A stretch of DNA of 64,000 nucleotides from Dyella sp. BiH032 (GTDB lineage: Bacteria > Pseudomonadota > Gammaproteobacteria > Xanthomonadales > Rhodanobacteraceae), in the NCBI RefSeq assembly GCF_031954525.1, contig NZ_CP134867.1, positions 1,488,001 through 1,552,000 of the forward strand, written 5' to 3'. A model generated the notes under the pieces. That model worked only from the letters and a program-made list of their open reading frames with translations. It had not been told where the DNA came from and did not search any database. The translations under genes were made by a program, and so were the position numbers. Position 1 is the stretch's first letter, and every line of letters begins with the position of its first letter. Of this stretch, positions 1 through 8,732 are shown piece after piece.

Positions 1-1328
1 AGATCAAGCGATTCGTAGCCGCGGACATGCGCCAGGCCATGCGCGAAGTGCGCGAGGAGCAGGGGCCGGATGCGGTGATTCTTTCCACGCGCCGCCTCGA
101 CGAGGGCGTGGAGATCATTGCGGCGGTCGATTACGACGAGTCGCTGGTGCGCGAAGCCGCACGCACCGGCGAGCCGCTGCCGGAACAGGTCCGCGCAAAG
201 CTGATCGACACACCGGCACCGCCGCCGCTGCTGCCGGTGCGGTCGCGGCGCGCGCCGGCGGAGGAGCCAGCCGCCAAGCCGGTGACACCCCTCCTGAAGG
301 CCGCACCGGTCGCCGCCGCAGCGCCCGCGCCCGTAGCCGCTCCCGCGGTTGCCGCGCCGGTCGAGGCGCCGCCGCTGCACCCGATGATGGAACAGGCCGC
401 GCTCGACACCGCGCGCATGCGTGCCGAACTGGGCAGCCTGCGCGAACTGCTGGAAGCGCAGATGGCCTCGCTGGCGTGGAACGACCTGCAGCGCCGCCAT
501 CCGCTGCGCGGCCGCGTGCTGCGCGACATGGCGCGGCTTGGCATCGACGCGGACATCGCCCGCCAGCTTGCCGACGAACTGCCCGACCAGCTCAGCGCCG
601 ACCAGGCGCGCTACCTGCCGCTGGGCGTGCTGAGCCGCAACCTGCGCATCACCGGTTATGACATCGCCGCCAGCGGCGGCGTGATGGCCCTGGTGGGCCC
701 CACCGGCGTGGGCAAGACCACCACCATCGCCAAGCTCGCCGCGCGCGCCGTGCTGCGCCACGGCGCTGCGCAGGTGGCGCTGGTGAGCACGGACCATTAC
801 CGCATCGGTGCCGCCGCACAGCTCGAACACTACGGCCGCCTGCTCGGCACGCGCGTCTTCCCGGCGCACGACGCCGAAAGCCTGCGCGAAGTGCTCGACG
901 TGTTGCGCGGCCGCCGCGTCGTGTTGGTGGATACCGCCGGCGTGGCCGGCAGCGATCCGCGCCTGCAGCAGCAGATGGAGCTGTTGCGCGCGGCCGGCGA
1001 CGTGCGCACCTGCCTGGTGCTGGCCGCCAACGCGCAGGCGCAGGCGCTGGACACGATGGTGCGCGCCTTCCTGCCGCAGCAGCCGCAGGCCTGCATCCTC
1101 ACCAAGCTGGACGAGGCTCCGAGTCTCGGCGGCGCGCTGTCGGCGCTGATCCGCCACCGCCTGCCGCTGGACTACACCGCCGACGGCCAGCGCGTGCCCG
1201 AGGACCTCACCGCCGCCGACGCGCGCGTGCTGGTCTGCCGCGCCGCGCAGGCGCTCAAAGGCCAGGCCCCGGCCATCGACGAGGGCGACATGGCCGAGCG
1301 TTTCGGCCTTGCCGTGGCGAACGCATGA
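1..1328 (+). CDS. flhF: Flagellar biosynthesis GTPase FlhF (5' end outside window)
   Basis: FlhF is an SRP-type GTPase that marks the cell pole where the flagellum is assembled. The reading frame is open from base 3 and reads IKRFVAADM before the first ATG at 27. This is the usual FlhF N-terminus, so the true start lies a few codons upstream of the window. A proline/alanine-rich linker (about nt 200-380) separates the N-terminal domain from the NG GTPase domain. The P-loop GPTGVGKTTT lies near nt 697, followed by the VDTAG and TKLDE motifs of SRP GTPases. It overlaps flhG by four bases (ATGA), which indicates translational coupling. Identity is secure. Confidence 0.95.
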   Translation, partial: IKRFVAADMRQAMREVREEQGPDAVILSTRRLDEGVEIIAAVDYDESLVREAARTGEPLPEQVRAKLIDTPAPPPLLPVRSRRAPAEEPAAKPVTPLLKAAPVAAAAPAPVAAPAVAAPVEAPPLHPMMEQAALDTARMRAELGSLRELLEAQMASLAWNDLQRRHPLRGRVLRDMARLGIDADIARQLADELPDQLSADQARYLPLGVLSRNLRITGYDIAASGGVMALVGPTGVGKTTTIAKLAARAVLRHGAAQVALVSTDHYRIGAAAQLEHYGRLLGTRVFPAHDAESLREVLDVLRGRRVVLVDTAGVAGSDPRLQQQMELLRAAGDVRTCLVLAANAQAQALDTMVRAFLPQQPQACILTKLDEAPSLGGALSALIRHRLPLDYTADGQRVPEDLTAADARVLVCRAAQALKGQAPAIDEGDMAERFGLAVANA

Positions 1329-2281
1329 TGACGACGCTGGCGATCAACCAGGCCTGGGGCCTGAAAAATCTCTTCTCGGCCTTCCATCCGATGGGCGGCG
1401 GCGACGCTCGCGAGACGGGCGCCGTACCGCAGGGCGCATCGGCGCCGGTGCCCCGCCGCTGCCGCGCGATCGCGGTGGCCGGCGGCAAAGGCGGCGTCGG
1501 CAAGTCCACCGTGGCGGTGAACCTCGGCATGTCGCTGGCGATGGCCGGCCGCGAGGTCGCGCTGCTGGATGCCGACATGGGCATGGCCAACCTCGACGTG
1601 CTGCTGGGCCTGCAGCCGGCGCGCCACATCGGCCATCTGCTGGACGGCAGCTGCACGCTGAGCGAACTGATGCTGCCGGCGCCGCACGGGCTGAAGGTGA
1701 TCCCGGCCGGCTCCGGCGCGCGGCGCCTGGCCCAGCTGGATACGCGCGAGCACGCCGCGGTGATCCGCGCCTTCGACGAGCTGCCCGATCCGCCGGAATT
1801 CCTGGTGGTCGACACCGCCGCGGGCGTCTCCGACAACGTGGTGATGTTCGCCGCCGCGGCTGACGACGTGGTGCTGGTGGTCTGCGACGAACCGGCCTCG
1901 CTCACCGACGCCTACGCGCTGACCAAGGTGCTCAGCCGCGACTTCCGCGTGCGGCGCTTCCACGTGGTGGCCAACATGGTGCGCCACGCCGGCGAGGCGC
2001 GGCAGCTCTACGACAAGCTCGCGCGCGTGTGCGACCGCTTCCTGGACGTGGCCCTGGATTTCATGGGGGCCATTCCCTACGACGAGCACCTGCGCCAGGC
2101 GATCCGCCGCCAGAGCGCGGTGGTGGACCTGTGGCCGGCCAGCCGGGCCGCGCGGGGATTCAAGCAAATGGCGGGTGTGGTCGATACATGGGGTGAACCC
2201 CAGAGGACGGGTCGCGACCGCATCGCCTTTTTCGGCGGCCGGGCCGCGACGGCGCCCGACCCGGCCCATGGGGGATGGTGA
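1325..2281 (+). CDS. flhG: Flagellar number regulator FlhG/FleN, MinD-like ATPase
   Basis: FlhG (FleN in Pseudomonas) is a ParA/MinD ATPase that limits flagellar number and, in polar flagellates, works with FlhF and the master regulator. The deviant Walker A GGKGGVGKST lies at about residue 56, and DADMGMANLD and VVDTAAG follow. An N-terminal NQAWGLKNLF segment resembles the DQAxxLR activator helix that stimulates FlhF in other species. About 318 residues are predicted, slightly longer than typical because of a C-terminal extension. ATG 1325 is used, and ATG 1328 is an equally possible start. fliA begins two bases after the stop. Confidence 0.93.
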   Translation: MMTTLAINQAWGLKNLFSAFHPMGGGDARETGAVPQGASAPVPRRCRAIAVAGGKGGVGKSTVAVNLGMSLAMAGREVALLDADMGMANLDVLLGLQPARHIGHLLDGSCTLSELMLPAPHGLKVIPAGSGARRLAQLDTREHAAVIRAFDELPDPPEFLVVDTAAGVSDNVVMFAAAADDVVLVVCDEPASLTDAYALTKVLSRDFRVRRFHVVANMVRHAGEARQLYDKLARVCDRFLDVALDFMGAIPYDEHLRQAIRRQSAVVDLWPASRAARGFKQMAGVVDTWGEPQRTGRDRIAFFGGRAATAPDPAHGGW

Positions 2282-2282
2282 G

Positions 2283-3077
2283 ATGAGCGTGGCTTCCGAA
2301 TATCTGCAACTGCAACGCGAGAGCACGGAGGAGATGGTGCGCAGGCACGCTCCGCTGGTGCGGCGCATCGCCTATCACCTGATGGGCCGCCTCCCGCCGA
2401 GCGTGGACGTGGACGACCTGGTGCAGGCCGGGATGATCGGCCTGCTGGAAGCGGCGCGCAATTACGCCACGGACCGCATGGCCAGCTTCGAGACGTATGC
2501 GGGCATCCGCATCCGCGGCGCGATGCTGGACGAGCTGCGCAAGACGGACTGGACGCCACGCTCGGTGCACCGGAAGTTGCGCGAAGTGACCGAGGTGGTA
2601 CGCCAGATCGAGAACGAAACGGGCGCGGACGCGAGCGATGCGGAGGTGATCCGCCGGCTCGGCATCAGCGCCCAGGAATACCACCAGATCCTGGCCGACG
2701 CGGCCAGCGCGCGCCTGCTCAGTCTCTCCGCGCCGGAGGACGACGAGGAGGGCGCCGCGCTCGACGTCGCCGACCAGGAAGGCCTGAGCCCGCAGGACCG
2801 CTTCGAGCAGGAAGGCATGCGCGAAGCCCTGGTCGAGGCGATCGGCGGATTGCCCGAACGGGAGCAGTTGGTGATGTCGCTGTACTACGAGCAGGAACTG
2901 AATCTGAAGGAGATCGGCGCCGTGCTCGGCGTGACGGAGTCGCGCGTCTGCCAGATCCACGGGCAGGCGCTGATCCGGCTGCGCGCGCGGATGACCGGCT
3001 GGCGCGGTGCCGAGGGCGCCGCCGGCAGCGGCGGGCGGCACGGCGGCGCGAAGGCGCCGGCCCAGGCCCAGCGCTGA
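2283..3077 (+). CDS. fliA: Flagellar sigma-28 factor FliA
   Basis: FliA directs RNA polymerase to late flagellar and chemotaxis promoters. The 264-residue protein has sigma region 2 (DLVQAGMIGLLEAA, FETYAGIRIRGAMLDELR) near residues 45-90. It ends with a region 4 helix-turn-helix (NLKEIGAVLGVTESRVCQIH). The reading frame is open upstream, but ATG 2283 is chosen because it follows the flhG stop by one base and gives the usual MSVASEYLQLQ-type start. Candidate target promoters occur in this same window at 10058, 13913 and 17977. The alanine/glycine-rich tail beyond region 4 is probably disordered. Confidence 0.94.
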   Translation: MSVASEYLQLQRESTEEMVRRHAPLVRRIAYHLMGRLPPSVDVDDLVQAGMIGLLEAARNYATDRMASFETYAGIRIRGAMLDELRKTDWTPRSVHRKLREVTEVVRQIENETGADASDAEVIRRLGISAQEYHQILADAASARLLSLSAPEDDEEGAALDVADQEGLSPQDRFEQEGMREALVEAIGGLPEREQLVMSLYYEQELNLKEIGAVLGVTESRVCQIHGQALIRLRARMTGWRGAEGAAGSGGRHGGAKAPAQAQR

Positions 3078-3146
3078 CGCCGTTTCCCGCCGATTTTCCC
3101 GGACCCATTCGACCAACCCACCCCCACAAGGACCCTGGAGCCTCCG

Positions 3147-3554
3147 TTGGACAAGAACATGAAAATCCTCGTGGTGGACGACTTCTCCACCATGCGGCGC
3201 ATCGTGCGCAACCTGCTCGTCGAGCTGGGTTTCAGCAACGGCCTCATCCAGGAGGCGGACGACGGCGTGAACGCCATGACGATGCTCAAGCAGCAGTCGT
3301 TCGACATGGTCGTCACCGACTGGAACATGCCCAACATGACTGGCATCGACCTGCTGCGCGCGATCCGCGCCGAGCCCGCGCTCAAGGCGCTGCCGGTGCT
3401 GATGGTCACCGCCGAGAACAATCGCGACCAGATCATCGCCGCCGCCCAGGCCGGCGTGAACGGTTACATCGTCAAGCCCTTCACGGCGGTCACGCTGAAG
3501 GAAAAGCTGGACAAGATCTTCGAGCGGCTTGCCGCCCAGGGAGCAAGCGCATGA
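3147..3554 (+). CDS. cheY: Chemotaxis response regulator CheY
   Basis: This is a single-domain receiver that, when phosphorylated by CheA, binds the flagellar switch. The 135 residues carry the acidic pair D11/D12, phosphoacceptor D58 (VVTDWNMP), T88 and K110 (YIVKPF). The start is TTG 3147, with GGAG six bases upstream. ATG 3159 is the alternative and would remove four residues. It sits between fliA and cheZ as in Pseudomonas flagellar clusters, and overlaps cheZ by four bases. It is the likely output regulator for motor control, whereas the CheY at 10443 belongs to the second set. Confidence 0.95.
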   Translation: MDKNMKILVVDDFSTMRRIVRNLLVELGFSNGLIQEADDGVNAMTMLKQQSFDMVVTDWNMPNMTGIDLLRAIRAEPALKALPVLMVTAENNRDQIIAAAQAGVNGYIVKPFTAVTLKEKLDKIFERLAAQGASA

Positions 3555-4189
3555 GCGCAGTGATGGTCACCCCCATGAGCGCGGCGCTGCCGCAGGAAGT
3601 TCAGGAGCTGCTCAACAGTCCTGACGGCGCAGCGTTCGAGCTGGCGCTGGACACCATGGTCCGCCAGCGCGAGCAGCATCTGTTCCGCGCGCTGGGCCTG
3701 CTGGCCCGCGACCTGCACGAGGCGGTGCGCCGCCTCGGCGGCGAGCTGGCGCAGGAAGGCGTGCCGGACAGCGTCGCCGACGCGCGCCAGAACCTGCACG
3801 ACGTGCTGGAGATGAGCGCCAAGGCGGCCCACCGCAGCATCGACTTCGCCGAACGCATGCGGCCGCAGGCCACCGCGCTGGAAAGCCGTGCCGGCGACGT
3901 GCTGGGCAGCGGCGCGGAAGAGCCCGTGGCCGAACTGGCCATGCAGGCGCGCGACTTCGCCGCGCAGTGCCGCGAGGGCCTTTCGGACATGGTGATGGCG
4001 CAGTCCTGGCAGGACCTGTCGGGCCAGCGCATCAAGAAGGTCGCCACCTTCATCGGCAGCGTGGAATCTTCGCTGCTGGAACTGGTGCGCCTGACCGGCG
4101 CGCTGGCCGGCGGCGAAGCGCCGGTGGCCGCCGCCAAGGTGTCGAGCCAGGACGAGGCGGACCGCCTGCTCAGCGAATTCGGTTTCTGA
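3551..4189 (+). CDS. cheZ: CheY-P phosphatase CheZ
   Basis: CheZ accelerates dephosphorylation of CheY-P. The 212-residue helical protein contains [13 protein letters not shown] near residues 155-168. In the family this segment carries the catalytic Asp and Gln in the long helical hairpin. It ends with [12 protein letters not shown], matching the CheY-binding C-terminal peptide of CheZ proteins. Its start overlaps the cheY stop (ATGA), and cheA follows after 13 bases, so cheY-cheZ-cheA are probably one transcription unit. Confidence 0.93.
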   Translation: MSAVMVTPMSAALPQEVQELLNSPDGAAFELALDTMVRQREQHLFRALGLLARDLHEAVRRLGGELAQEGVPDSVADARQNLHDVLEMSAKAAHRSIDFAERMRPQATALESRAGDVLGSGAEEPVAELAMQARDFAAQCREGLSDMVMAQSWQDLSGQRIKKVATFIGSVESSLLELVRLTGALAGGEAPVAAAKVSSQDEADRLLSEFGF

Positions 4190-4202
4190 GCACGGGCAGC
4201 CC

Positions 4203-6182
4203 ATGGATCCCACCTTGGACGCCGAGCTGCGCGACGACTTCCTGGTCGAAGCCGGGGAGCTCGTGCAGCGCCTGAGCGAGCAGCTGGTCGCGCTCGAAGC
4301 GTCGCCGCGCGACGCCGATCTGCTCAACGCCGTGTTCCGCGCCTTCCATACCGTGAAGGGCGGCGCGGGCTTTCTCGGCATCGACCCGATGGTGCACCTG
4401 TGCCATCACGCGGAGGACCTGCTCAACGAAGCGCGCGCCGGCCACCTGGTGCTCGATGCCGCGCAGATGGACGCGTTGCTGGAAGCGCTGGACCTGGTCA
4501 ATGCACAGATGGCCGCGCTGGCGTCGTCGGAACCGATGCCGGCGGCGCCCGCCGTGCTGCTGGCACGCCTGCAGCCACCGTCGTCGCGCCCGCCTGCGCC
4601 GGCCCCCGCGCCGGTGCCGGCTCCGCCGCCCGTGGCGGAAGCAAGCGGCGGCACCATCGACGACAGCGAGTTCGAGGCGCTGCTCGACAACCTCTACGGC
4701 AAGGGCGGTGCGCCCGGCGCGCCGGCGCCGTCGGATTCGACATCGTCTGGCTCGATCGACGACGCGGAGTTCGAGCGCCTGCTCGACGACCTGCACGGCA
4801 AGGGCAAGGCGCCCGGCACGCCCGCGCAGGCCGAGGTTTCCAACACCATCGACGACGCCGAATTCGAGGCGCTGCTCGACAGCCTGCACGGCAAGGGCGG
4901 CTCGCCCGGTGCCGCGTCGGCCGCGTCGGCTGCTGCTCCCGCTCCCGCGAAGGCGCCGGCCAAGGCCGCGCCGCCGCCGGAAGCCACCGTGCGCGTGGAT
5001 ACCGGCCGCCTCGACGCGCTGGTGAACCGCGCCGGCGAGCTGGTGCTGGTGCGCAACCGGCTGCTGAGCCTCGCCGCCAGCAGCGGCGACGAACCGCTGA
5101 ACGTGGCCGCCGGCGAACTCGACCGCGTCGCGGACGAATTGCAGGGCGCCGTGCTCGGCATGCGCATGCAGCCGGTGGGCCGGCTGTTCCAGCGCTTCCC
5201 GCGCATCGTGCGCGACCTCGCGCGCCAACTCGGCAAGGAGATCGAGCTGGTGCTGGAGGGCGAAGACACCGACCTGGATCGCAGCCTCGTCGAAGCACTC
5301 GCCGATCCGTTGATTCATCTGCTGCGCAATGCGGTCGACCACGGACTGGAAATGCCGGACGAGCGCGAGCGCGCCGGCAAGCCGCGCAAGGGACGCGTGC
5401 GCCTGTCGGCGAGCCAGCGCGGCGAGCGCATCGTGATCGTGGTGGCCGACGACGGCCGCGGCATGAATCCCGACGTCCTGCGCCGCAAGGCGGTAGAGAA
5501 GGGCGTGATCGACCAGGCGCAGGCCGCGCGCCTGTCCGAGACGGAATGCCTGGAACTGATCTTCCGACCGGGTTTCAGCACCGCCGCGCAGGTCTCCGAC
5601 ATCTCCGGCCGCGGCGTCGGCATGGACGTGGTGAAGACCCGCGTCGCCGAACTGGGCGGCACCTTGCAGGTGCGCTCGAAGCTCGGTCAGGGCAGCGAGC
5701 TGGAACTGACGGTGCCGCTGACCTTGGCCATCGTGCGCGTGCTGATGGTGCGTGTCGGCGCGCGGCTGTTCGCGATGCCGCTGAGCAACGTGGACGAAGT
5801 ATTCGAACTGTCGCCGGGGCAGGACCGCCTGCTCGACGGCTGCCTGGTGGCGTCGCATCGCGACCGCGCGCTGCCGCTCGGCGACCTGGCCGGCTGGTCG
5901 GGCGCCGCGGAGGATGCCGGCCGCCACGTGGTGGTGCTGCACATCGGCCACCAGCGCCTGGGGTGCCTGGTGCACGCGGTGATCGGCCGCGAAGACGTGA
6001 TGGTCAAGCCGCTGGGCCCGCTGTTCGCCGGCGTGGCGGGCGTGGCCGGCGCGACCATCACCGGCGACGGGCGCCTGGCGCTCGTGCTGGATCTGGCGGG
6101 ACTGGCCGGGGAGGGCGGCCCATGGCTGGCGGCGTCGGGAGCGTCGCCGAAGGCTTCCACATCTTCAGAGGCGTTCGCCTGA
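4203..6182 (+). CDS. cheA: Chemotaxis histidine kinase CheA (first copy, repeat-containing linker)
   Basis: CheA autophosphorylates and donates phosphate to CheY and CheB. In the 659 residues, P1 carries the phosphorylated His H49 (FHTVKGGAGF). The linker (about 105-255) is rich in Pro/Ala and contains three copies of an IDDxEFExLLDxLxGKG motif. The P3 dimerisation helices follow from about 260, then the P4 kinase with N, G1 and G2 boxes (LRNAVDHGLE, DDGRGM, SGRGVGMDVV), then the P5 CheW-like domain. No conventional P2 CheY-binding domain is visible between P1 and P3. In Pseudomonas cheB follows cheA at this point. Here motC follows directly and cheB is 12 kb away. Confidence 0.95.
   Translation: MDPTLDAELRDDFLVEAGELVQRLSEQLVALEASPRDADLLNAVFRAFHTVKGGAGFLGIDPMVHLCHHAEDLLNEARAGHLVLDAAQMDALLEALDLVNAQMAALASSEPMPAAPAVLLARLQPPSSRPPAPAPAPVPAPPPVAEASGGTIDDSEFEALLDNLYGKGGAPGAPAPSDSTSSGSIDDAEFERLLDDLHGKGKAPGTPAQAEVSNTIDDAEFEALLDSLHGKGGSPGAASAASAAAPAPAKAPAKAAPPPEATVRVDTGRLDALVNRAGELVLVRNRLLSLAASSGDEPLNVAAGELDRVADELQGAVLGMRMQPVGRLFQRFPRIVRDLARQLGKEIELVLEGEDTDLDRSLVEALADPLIHLLRNAVDHGLEMPDERERAGKPRKGRVRLSASQRGERIVIVVADDGRGMNPDVLRRKAVEKGVIDQAQAARLSETECLELIFRPGFSTAAQVSDISGRGVGMDVVKTRVAELGGTLQVRSKLGQGSELELTVPLTLAIVRVLMVRVGARLFAMPLSNVDEVFELSPGQDRLLDGCLVASHRDRALPLGDLAGWSGAAEDAGRHVVVLHIGHQRLGCLVHAVIGREDVMVKPLGPLFAGVAGVAGATITGDGRLALVLDLAGLAGEGGPWLAASGASPKASTSSEAFA
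4653..4898 (+). repeat. Three in-frame repeats in the CheA linker
   Basis: Residues 151-168, 184-201 and 215-232 of the first CheA each read [ST]IDD[SA]EFE[AR]LLD.L[HY]GKG. They are separated by Pro/Ala/Gly/Ser-rich spacers with a period of about 31-33 residues. The short acidic amphipathic segment suggests a docking peptide displayed three times on a flexible linker. What it binds is not known from the sequence. Confidence 0.9.
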
Positions 6183-6183
6183 C

Positions 6184-6924
6184 ATGGACCTGGTTAGCAT
6201 CATCGGAACGATCCTGGCCTTCGTGGTCGTGATCCTCGGCACCATCCTCAAAGGGTCGAGCGTCGAAGCGCTGTGGAACCCCGCCGCGTTCGTGATCGTG
6301 TTCTGCGGCACCATCGCCGCACTGCTGGTGCAGACCCAGGGCAAGGTGCTCAAGCATGCGATCGGCATGCTGCCGATGATCTACAAGCCGCCGCAGCACC
6401 AGCCCAACGACCTGATCAGCCGCGTCATCGGCTGGAGCGAGATCTCGCGCCGCCAGGGCCTGCTGGGCCTGGAGCCGCAGATCGATTCCGAGCAGGACCC
6501 GTTCGTGCGCAAGGGCCTGCAGCTGCTGGTGGACGGCAGCGAACCGGAGCAGATCCGCGGCGTGCTCGAGGTGGAGCAGGACACGCGCGAACACGCGGAC
6601 CTGGCCGGCGCGAAAGTGTTCGAGCAGGCCGGCATCTACTCGCCGACCATGGGCATCATCGGCGCCGTGATGGGCCTGATGGCGGTGATGCAGAACCTCG
6701 CCGACCCCAGCAAGCTCGGCCACGGCATCGCCGCGGCTTTCGTGGCCACCATCTACGGCGTGGCGCTGGCCAACCTGCTGATGCTGCCGATGTCCGCGCG
6801 CCTGAAGGGCATGATCCACAAGCAGGGCAAGATGCGCGAAATCATCATCGAGGGGCTGGTTTCCATCGCGCGCGGCGACAACCCGCGCCAGATCGAGAGC
6901 CGCCTGCAGGGCTACCTCGGATGA
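6184..6924 (+). CDS. motC: Flagellar motor stator protein MotC (MotA family)
   Basis: MotA-type stator subunit, which together with MotD forms an ion channel that drives flagellar rotation. The 246-residue protein has four membrane segments: two near the N-terminus (about 3-22 and 33-50), then GIYSPTMGIIGAVMGLMAVM and GIAAAFVATIYGVALANLL in the C-terminal half. A cytoplasmic loop lies between the pairs. Length and position after cheA match Pseudomonas MotC rather than the longer MotA. It starts one base after the cheA stop and overlaps motD by four bases. Confidence 0.92.
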   Translation: MDLVSIIGTILAFVVVILGTILKGSSVEALWNPAAFVIVFCGTIAALLVQTQGKVLKHAIGMLPMIYKPPQHQPNDLISRVIGWSEISRRQGLLGLEPQIDSEQDPFVRKGLQLLVDGSEPEQIRGVLEVEQDTREHADLAGAKVFEQAGIYSPTMGIIGAVMGLMAVMQNLADPSKLGHGIAAAFVATIYGVALANLLMLPMSARLKGMIHKQGKMREIIIEGLVSIARGDNPRQIESRLQGYLG

Positions 6925-7922
6925 AAAGGCACAAGCACGAAGATCACGTCAATCATGAGGCCTGGGCCATTCCCTATGCCGACCTGATGACGCTGCTGCT
7001 GGCGTTCTTCGTGGTGATGTACGCGGTGTCGGTGGTCAACGAGGGCAAGTACCGCGTGATGTCCGAGTCGATCATCGAAGCCTTCAACGGCAACAACAAG
7101 CAGATCCAGCCGGTGCACAGCAACAACGCCACGCCCAGCGCGCCGGTGCCGGCCAAGCGTTCGTCCTCCACCACGCCGCCGTCGCTGCGCCCGCACCTGG
7201 CCGTGCCGCTGCCGACGCAGGCGCTGCCGCCGCAGATGACGCAGGGTTCGTTGACCACCCGCGACGCCGCGCAGCAGAACCTGCAGCGCATCCAGGACGA
7301 AGTGCAGCACGCGCTGCAGCCGCTGATCGACCGCAGCCTGGTGGTAGTGCGGCGCACGCAGAGCTGGCTGGAGATCGAGATCCGCACCGACATCCTGTTT
7401 CCCAGCGGCGTGGCGAAGCTGTCGTCCGAGGCCGACACCACGCTGCGCAGCGTGGCGGGCATCCTCGCGCCGTTCCCTAATCCGCTGCGCGTCGAGGGCT
7501 ACACCGACGACAAGCCGATCAGCAACACGGTGTTCCCGTCCAACTGGGAACTCTCCGCGGCGCGCGCGGCAAGCGTGGCGCGCCTGTTCGCCGAGAACGG
7601 CGTCGACCCGAACCGCATGGGCATCATTGGCTGGGGCGAATACCGCCCCGCTGCCGACAACGTCAGCGAGGAAGGCCGCAACCGCAACCGCCGCGTGCTC
7701 GTCGTGGTGCTGAGCGACCAGCAGGCGCCCGCGCGCTTCTACAGCGATGCGGACCGTTCCGGCCAGGCGGCCGAAAGCGCCGCCGCGAGCGCGCCGGCCT
7801 CCCGCGAACCGGCGACACCCGCCGCGACGCCGGCTACGCCGCCCGGTGCCTTGCCCGTCGCCGCGAAGTTACAGGCGCTGCCCGACGTCCCGGTCGTGGT
7901 GACCGCGAGCGGCGCCGGCTGA
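6921..7922 (+). CDS. motD: Flagellar motor stator protein MotD (MotB/OmpA family)
   Basis: MotB-type stator subunit that anchors MotC to peptidoglycan. The 333 residues have one membrane segment (YADLMTLLLAFFVVMYAVS) containing the conserved proton-binding Asp, D21. An OmpA-like peptidoglycan-binding domain lies at about 140-270 (VEGYTDDKPI, NWELSAARAASVARLF, NRNRRVLVVV). The Ala/Pro-rich tail (about 275-333) is longer than in MotB. ATG 6921 overlaps the motC stop, and the open frame upstream is out of context. Confidence 0.92.
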   Translation: MKRHKHEDHVNHEAWAIPYADLMTLLLAFFVVMYAVSVVNEGKYRVMSESIIEAFNGNNKQIQPVHSNNATPSAPVPAKRSSSTTPPSLRPHLAVPLPTQALPPQMTQGSLTTRDAAQQNLQRIQDEVQHALQPLIDRSLVVVRRTQSWLEIEIRTDILFPSGVAKLSSEADTTLRSVAGILAPFPNPLRVEGYTDDKPISNTVFPSNWELSAARAASVARLFAENGVDPNRMGIIGWGEYRPAADNVSEEGRNRNRRVLVVVLSDQQAPARFYSDADRSGQAAESAAASAPASREPATPAATPATPPGALPVAAKLQALPDVPVVVTASGAG

Positions 7923-7961
7923 GGGCACACGAATGAATTCACGCATAGCAGAGATGGCCGC

Positions 7962-8435
7962 ATGAACCAGGACCACGCCGCCGCGCCGCCCGTCGAACGG
8001 GGCTGGCTGATCTTCCATCTGGCGGGCCAGTCCTACGCGGCGCCGCTCACCCAGGTGAGCGAAGTGATCCGCGACGGCGACGTCACGCCTGTCCCCGGCG
8101 CAGCCGAGGACCTGCTCGGCGTGCGCCAGCTGCGCGGCCGCATCGTGCCGGTGATGGACGGCTGCCGGCGCCTCGGCGTGGCGGCGGCATCGGGCAGCGG
8201 CGAACAGCGGCGCATCGTGGTGCTGTCGCACCAGGGCCACCTGGTCGGCCTGCGCGTCGATGCGGTCAGCGAACTGCTCGACGTCACCGCCGAACCGCTG
8301 CCGCCTCCGCCGGGGCGCACCGTCCGCGAGAACGATCCCGTCGACGGCGTGGTGCCGTGGAAAGGCGGCTTCGTCGCGCTGCTCGATGTGCGGCGGATGT
8401 GCCGTCTGCCGGAAGAACTGGGGCACGCGGCCTGA
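7962..8435 (+). CDS. CheW-domain protein
   Basis: The 157 residues make a single CheW domain (SH3-like coupling fold): GWLIFHLAGQSYAAPLTQVSEVIR, then LLGVRQLRGRIVPVMD, then VVLSHQGHLVGLRVD. CheW couples receptors to CheA. This copy follows motD by 39 bases and probably serves the first CheA. A more typical cheW lies at 13980. In Pseudomonas the corresponding place holds parA-parC-parP genes as well as cheW, and no ParA-like ATPase apart from FlhG is present here. It could therefore be cheW itself or a reduced ParP-like scaffold. No AIF-type extension is visible. Confidence 0.88.
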   Translation: MNQDHAAAPPVERGWLIFHLAGQSYAAPLTQVSEVIRDGDVTPVPGAAEDLLGVRQLRGRIVPVMDGCRRLGVAAASGSGEQRRIVVLSHQGHLVGLRVDAVSELLDVTAEPLPPPPGRTVRENDPVDGVVPWKGGFVALLDVRRMCRLPEELGHAA

Positions 8436-8474
8436 GCCATTCGTTCCGCGGCGCGCGAGGCGGTTGCCTCGGCG

Positions 8475-8732
8475 TTATTCGGCCGCGCGATAGATGCTGT
8501 TGAGCACGGCGGCCGCTGCCGCGTACAACTCGCCGGGAACGTCCGGACGCATGCGCAGCGCCGCCAGCAGGGCGGCGACCTGTGCGTCGTGATGCAGCGG
8601 GATGCCGAGCGCGCGTGCGCGGGCCAGCAGCTGGTCGAGCGCTTCGGGCGGCATCGAGGGCGGCGACGCGCCGCCGCCCGGCGCCAGGCGCAGGCTGACC
8701 TTGCGATGGGGCGGGGGCAGGGCCTGGGTCAT
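8475..8732 (-). CDS. Stand-alone FlhB C-terminal-like protein
   Basis: The 85-residue protein matches the distal cytoplasmic part of FlhB/YscU export-switch proteins: LDQLLARARALGIPLHHDAQVAALLAAL followed by DVPGELYAAAAAVLNSIY. Family knowledge: stand-alone FlhB C-domain homologues (FhlX/YlqH type) can partly replace the FlhB cleaved domain. The NPTH autocleavage motif of true FlhB is absent. Its ATG at 8732 overlaps the stop of the FliK-like gene by four bases, so the two are coupled. It converges with the CheW gene at 7962. Confidence 0.8.
   Translation of the reverse strand: MTQALPPPHRKVSLRLAPGGGASPPSMPPEALDQLLARARALGIPLHHDAQVAALLAALRMRPDVPGELYAAAAAVLNSIYRAAE

Noticed and set aside
3070..3096. 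Sigma-28 promoter before cheY
   Set aside because: GCCGATTT resembles the -10, but the -35 position (AGCGCTGA) does not match.
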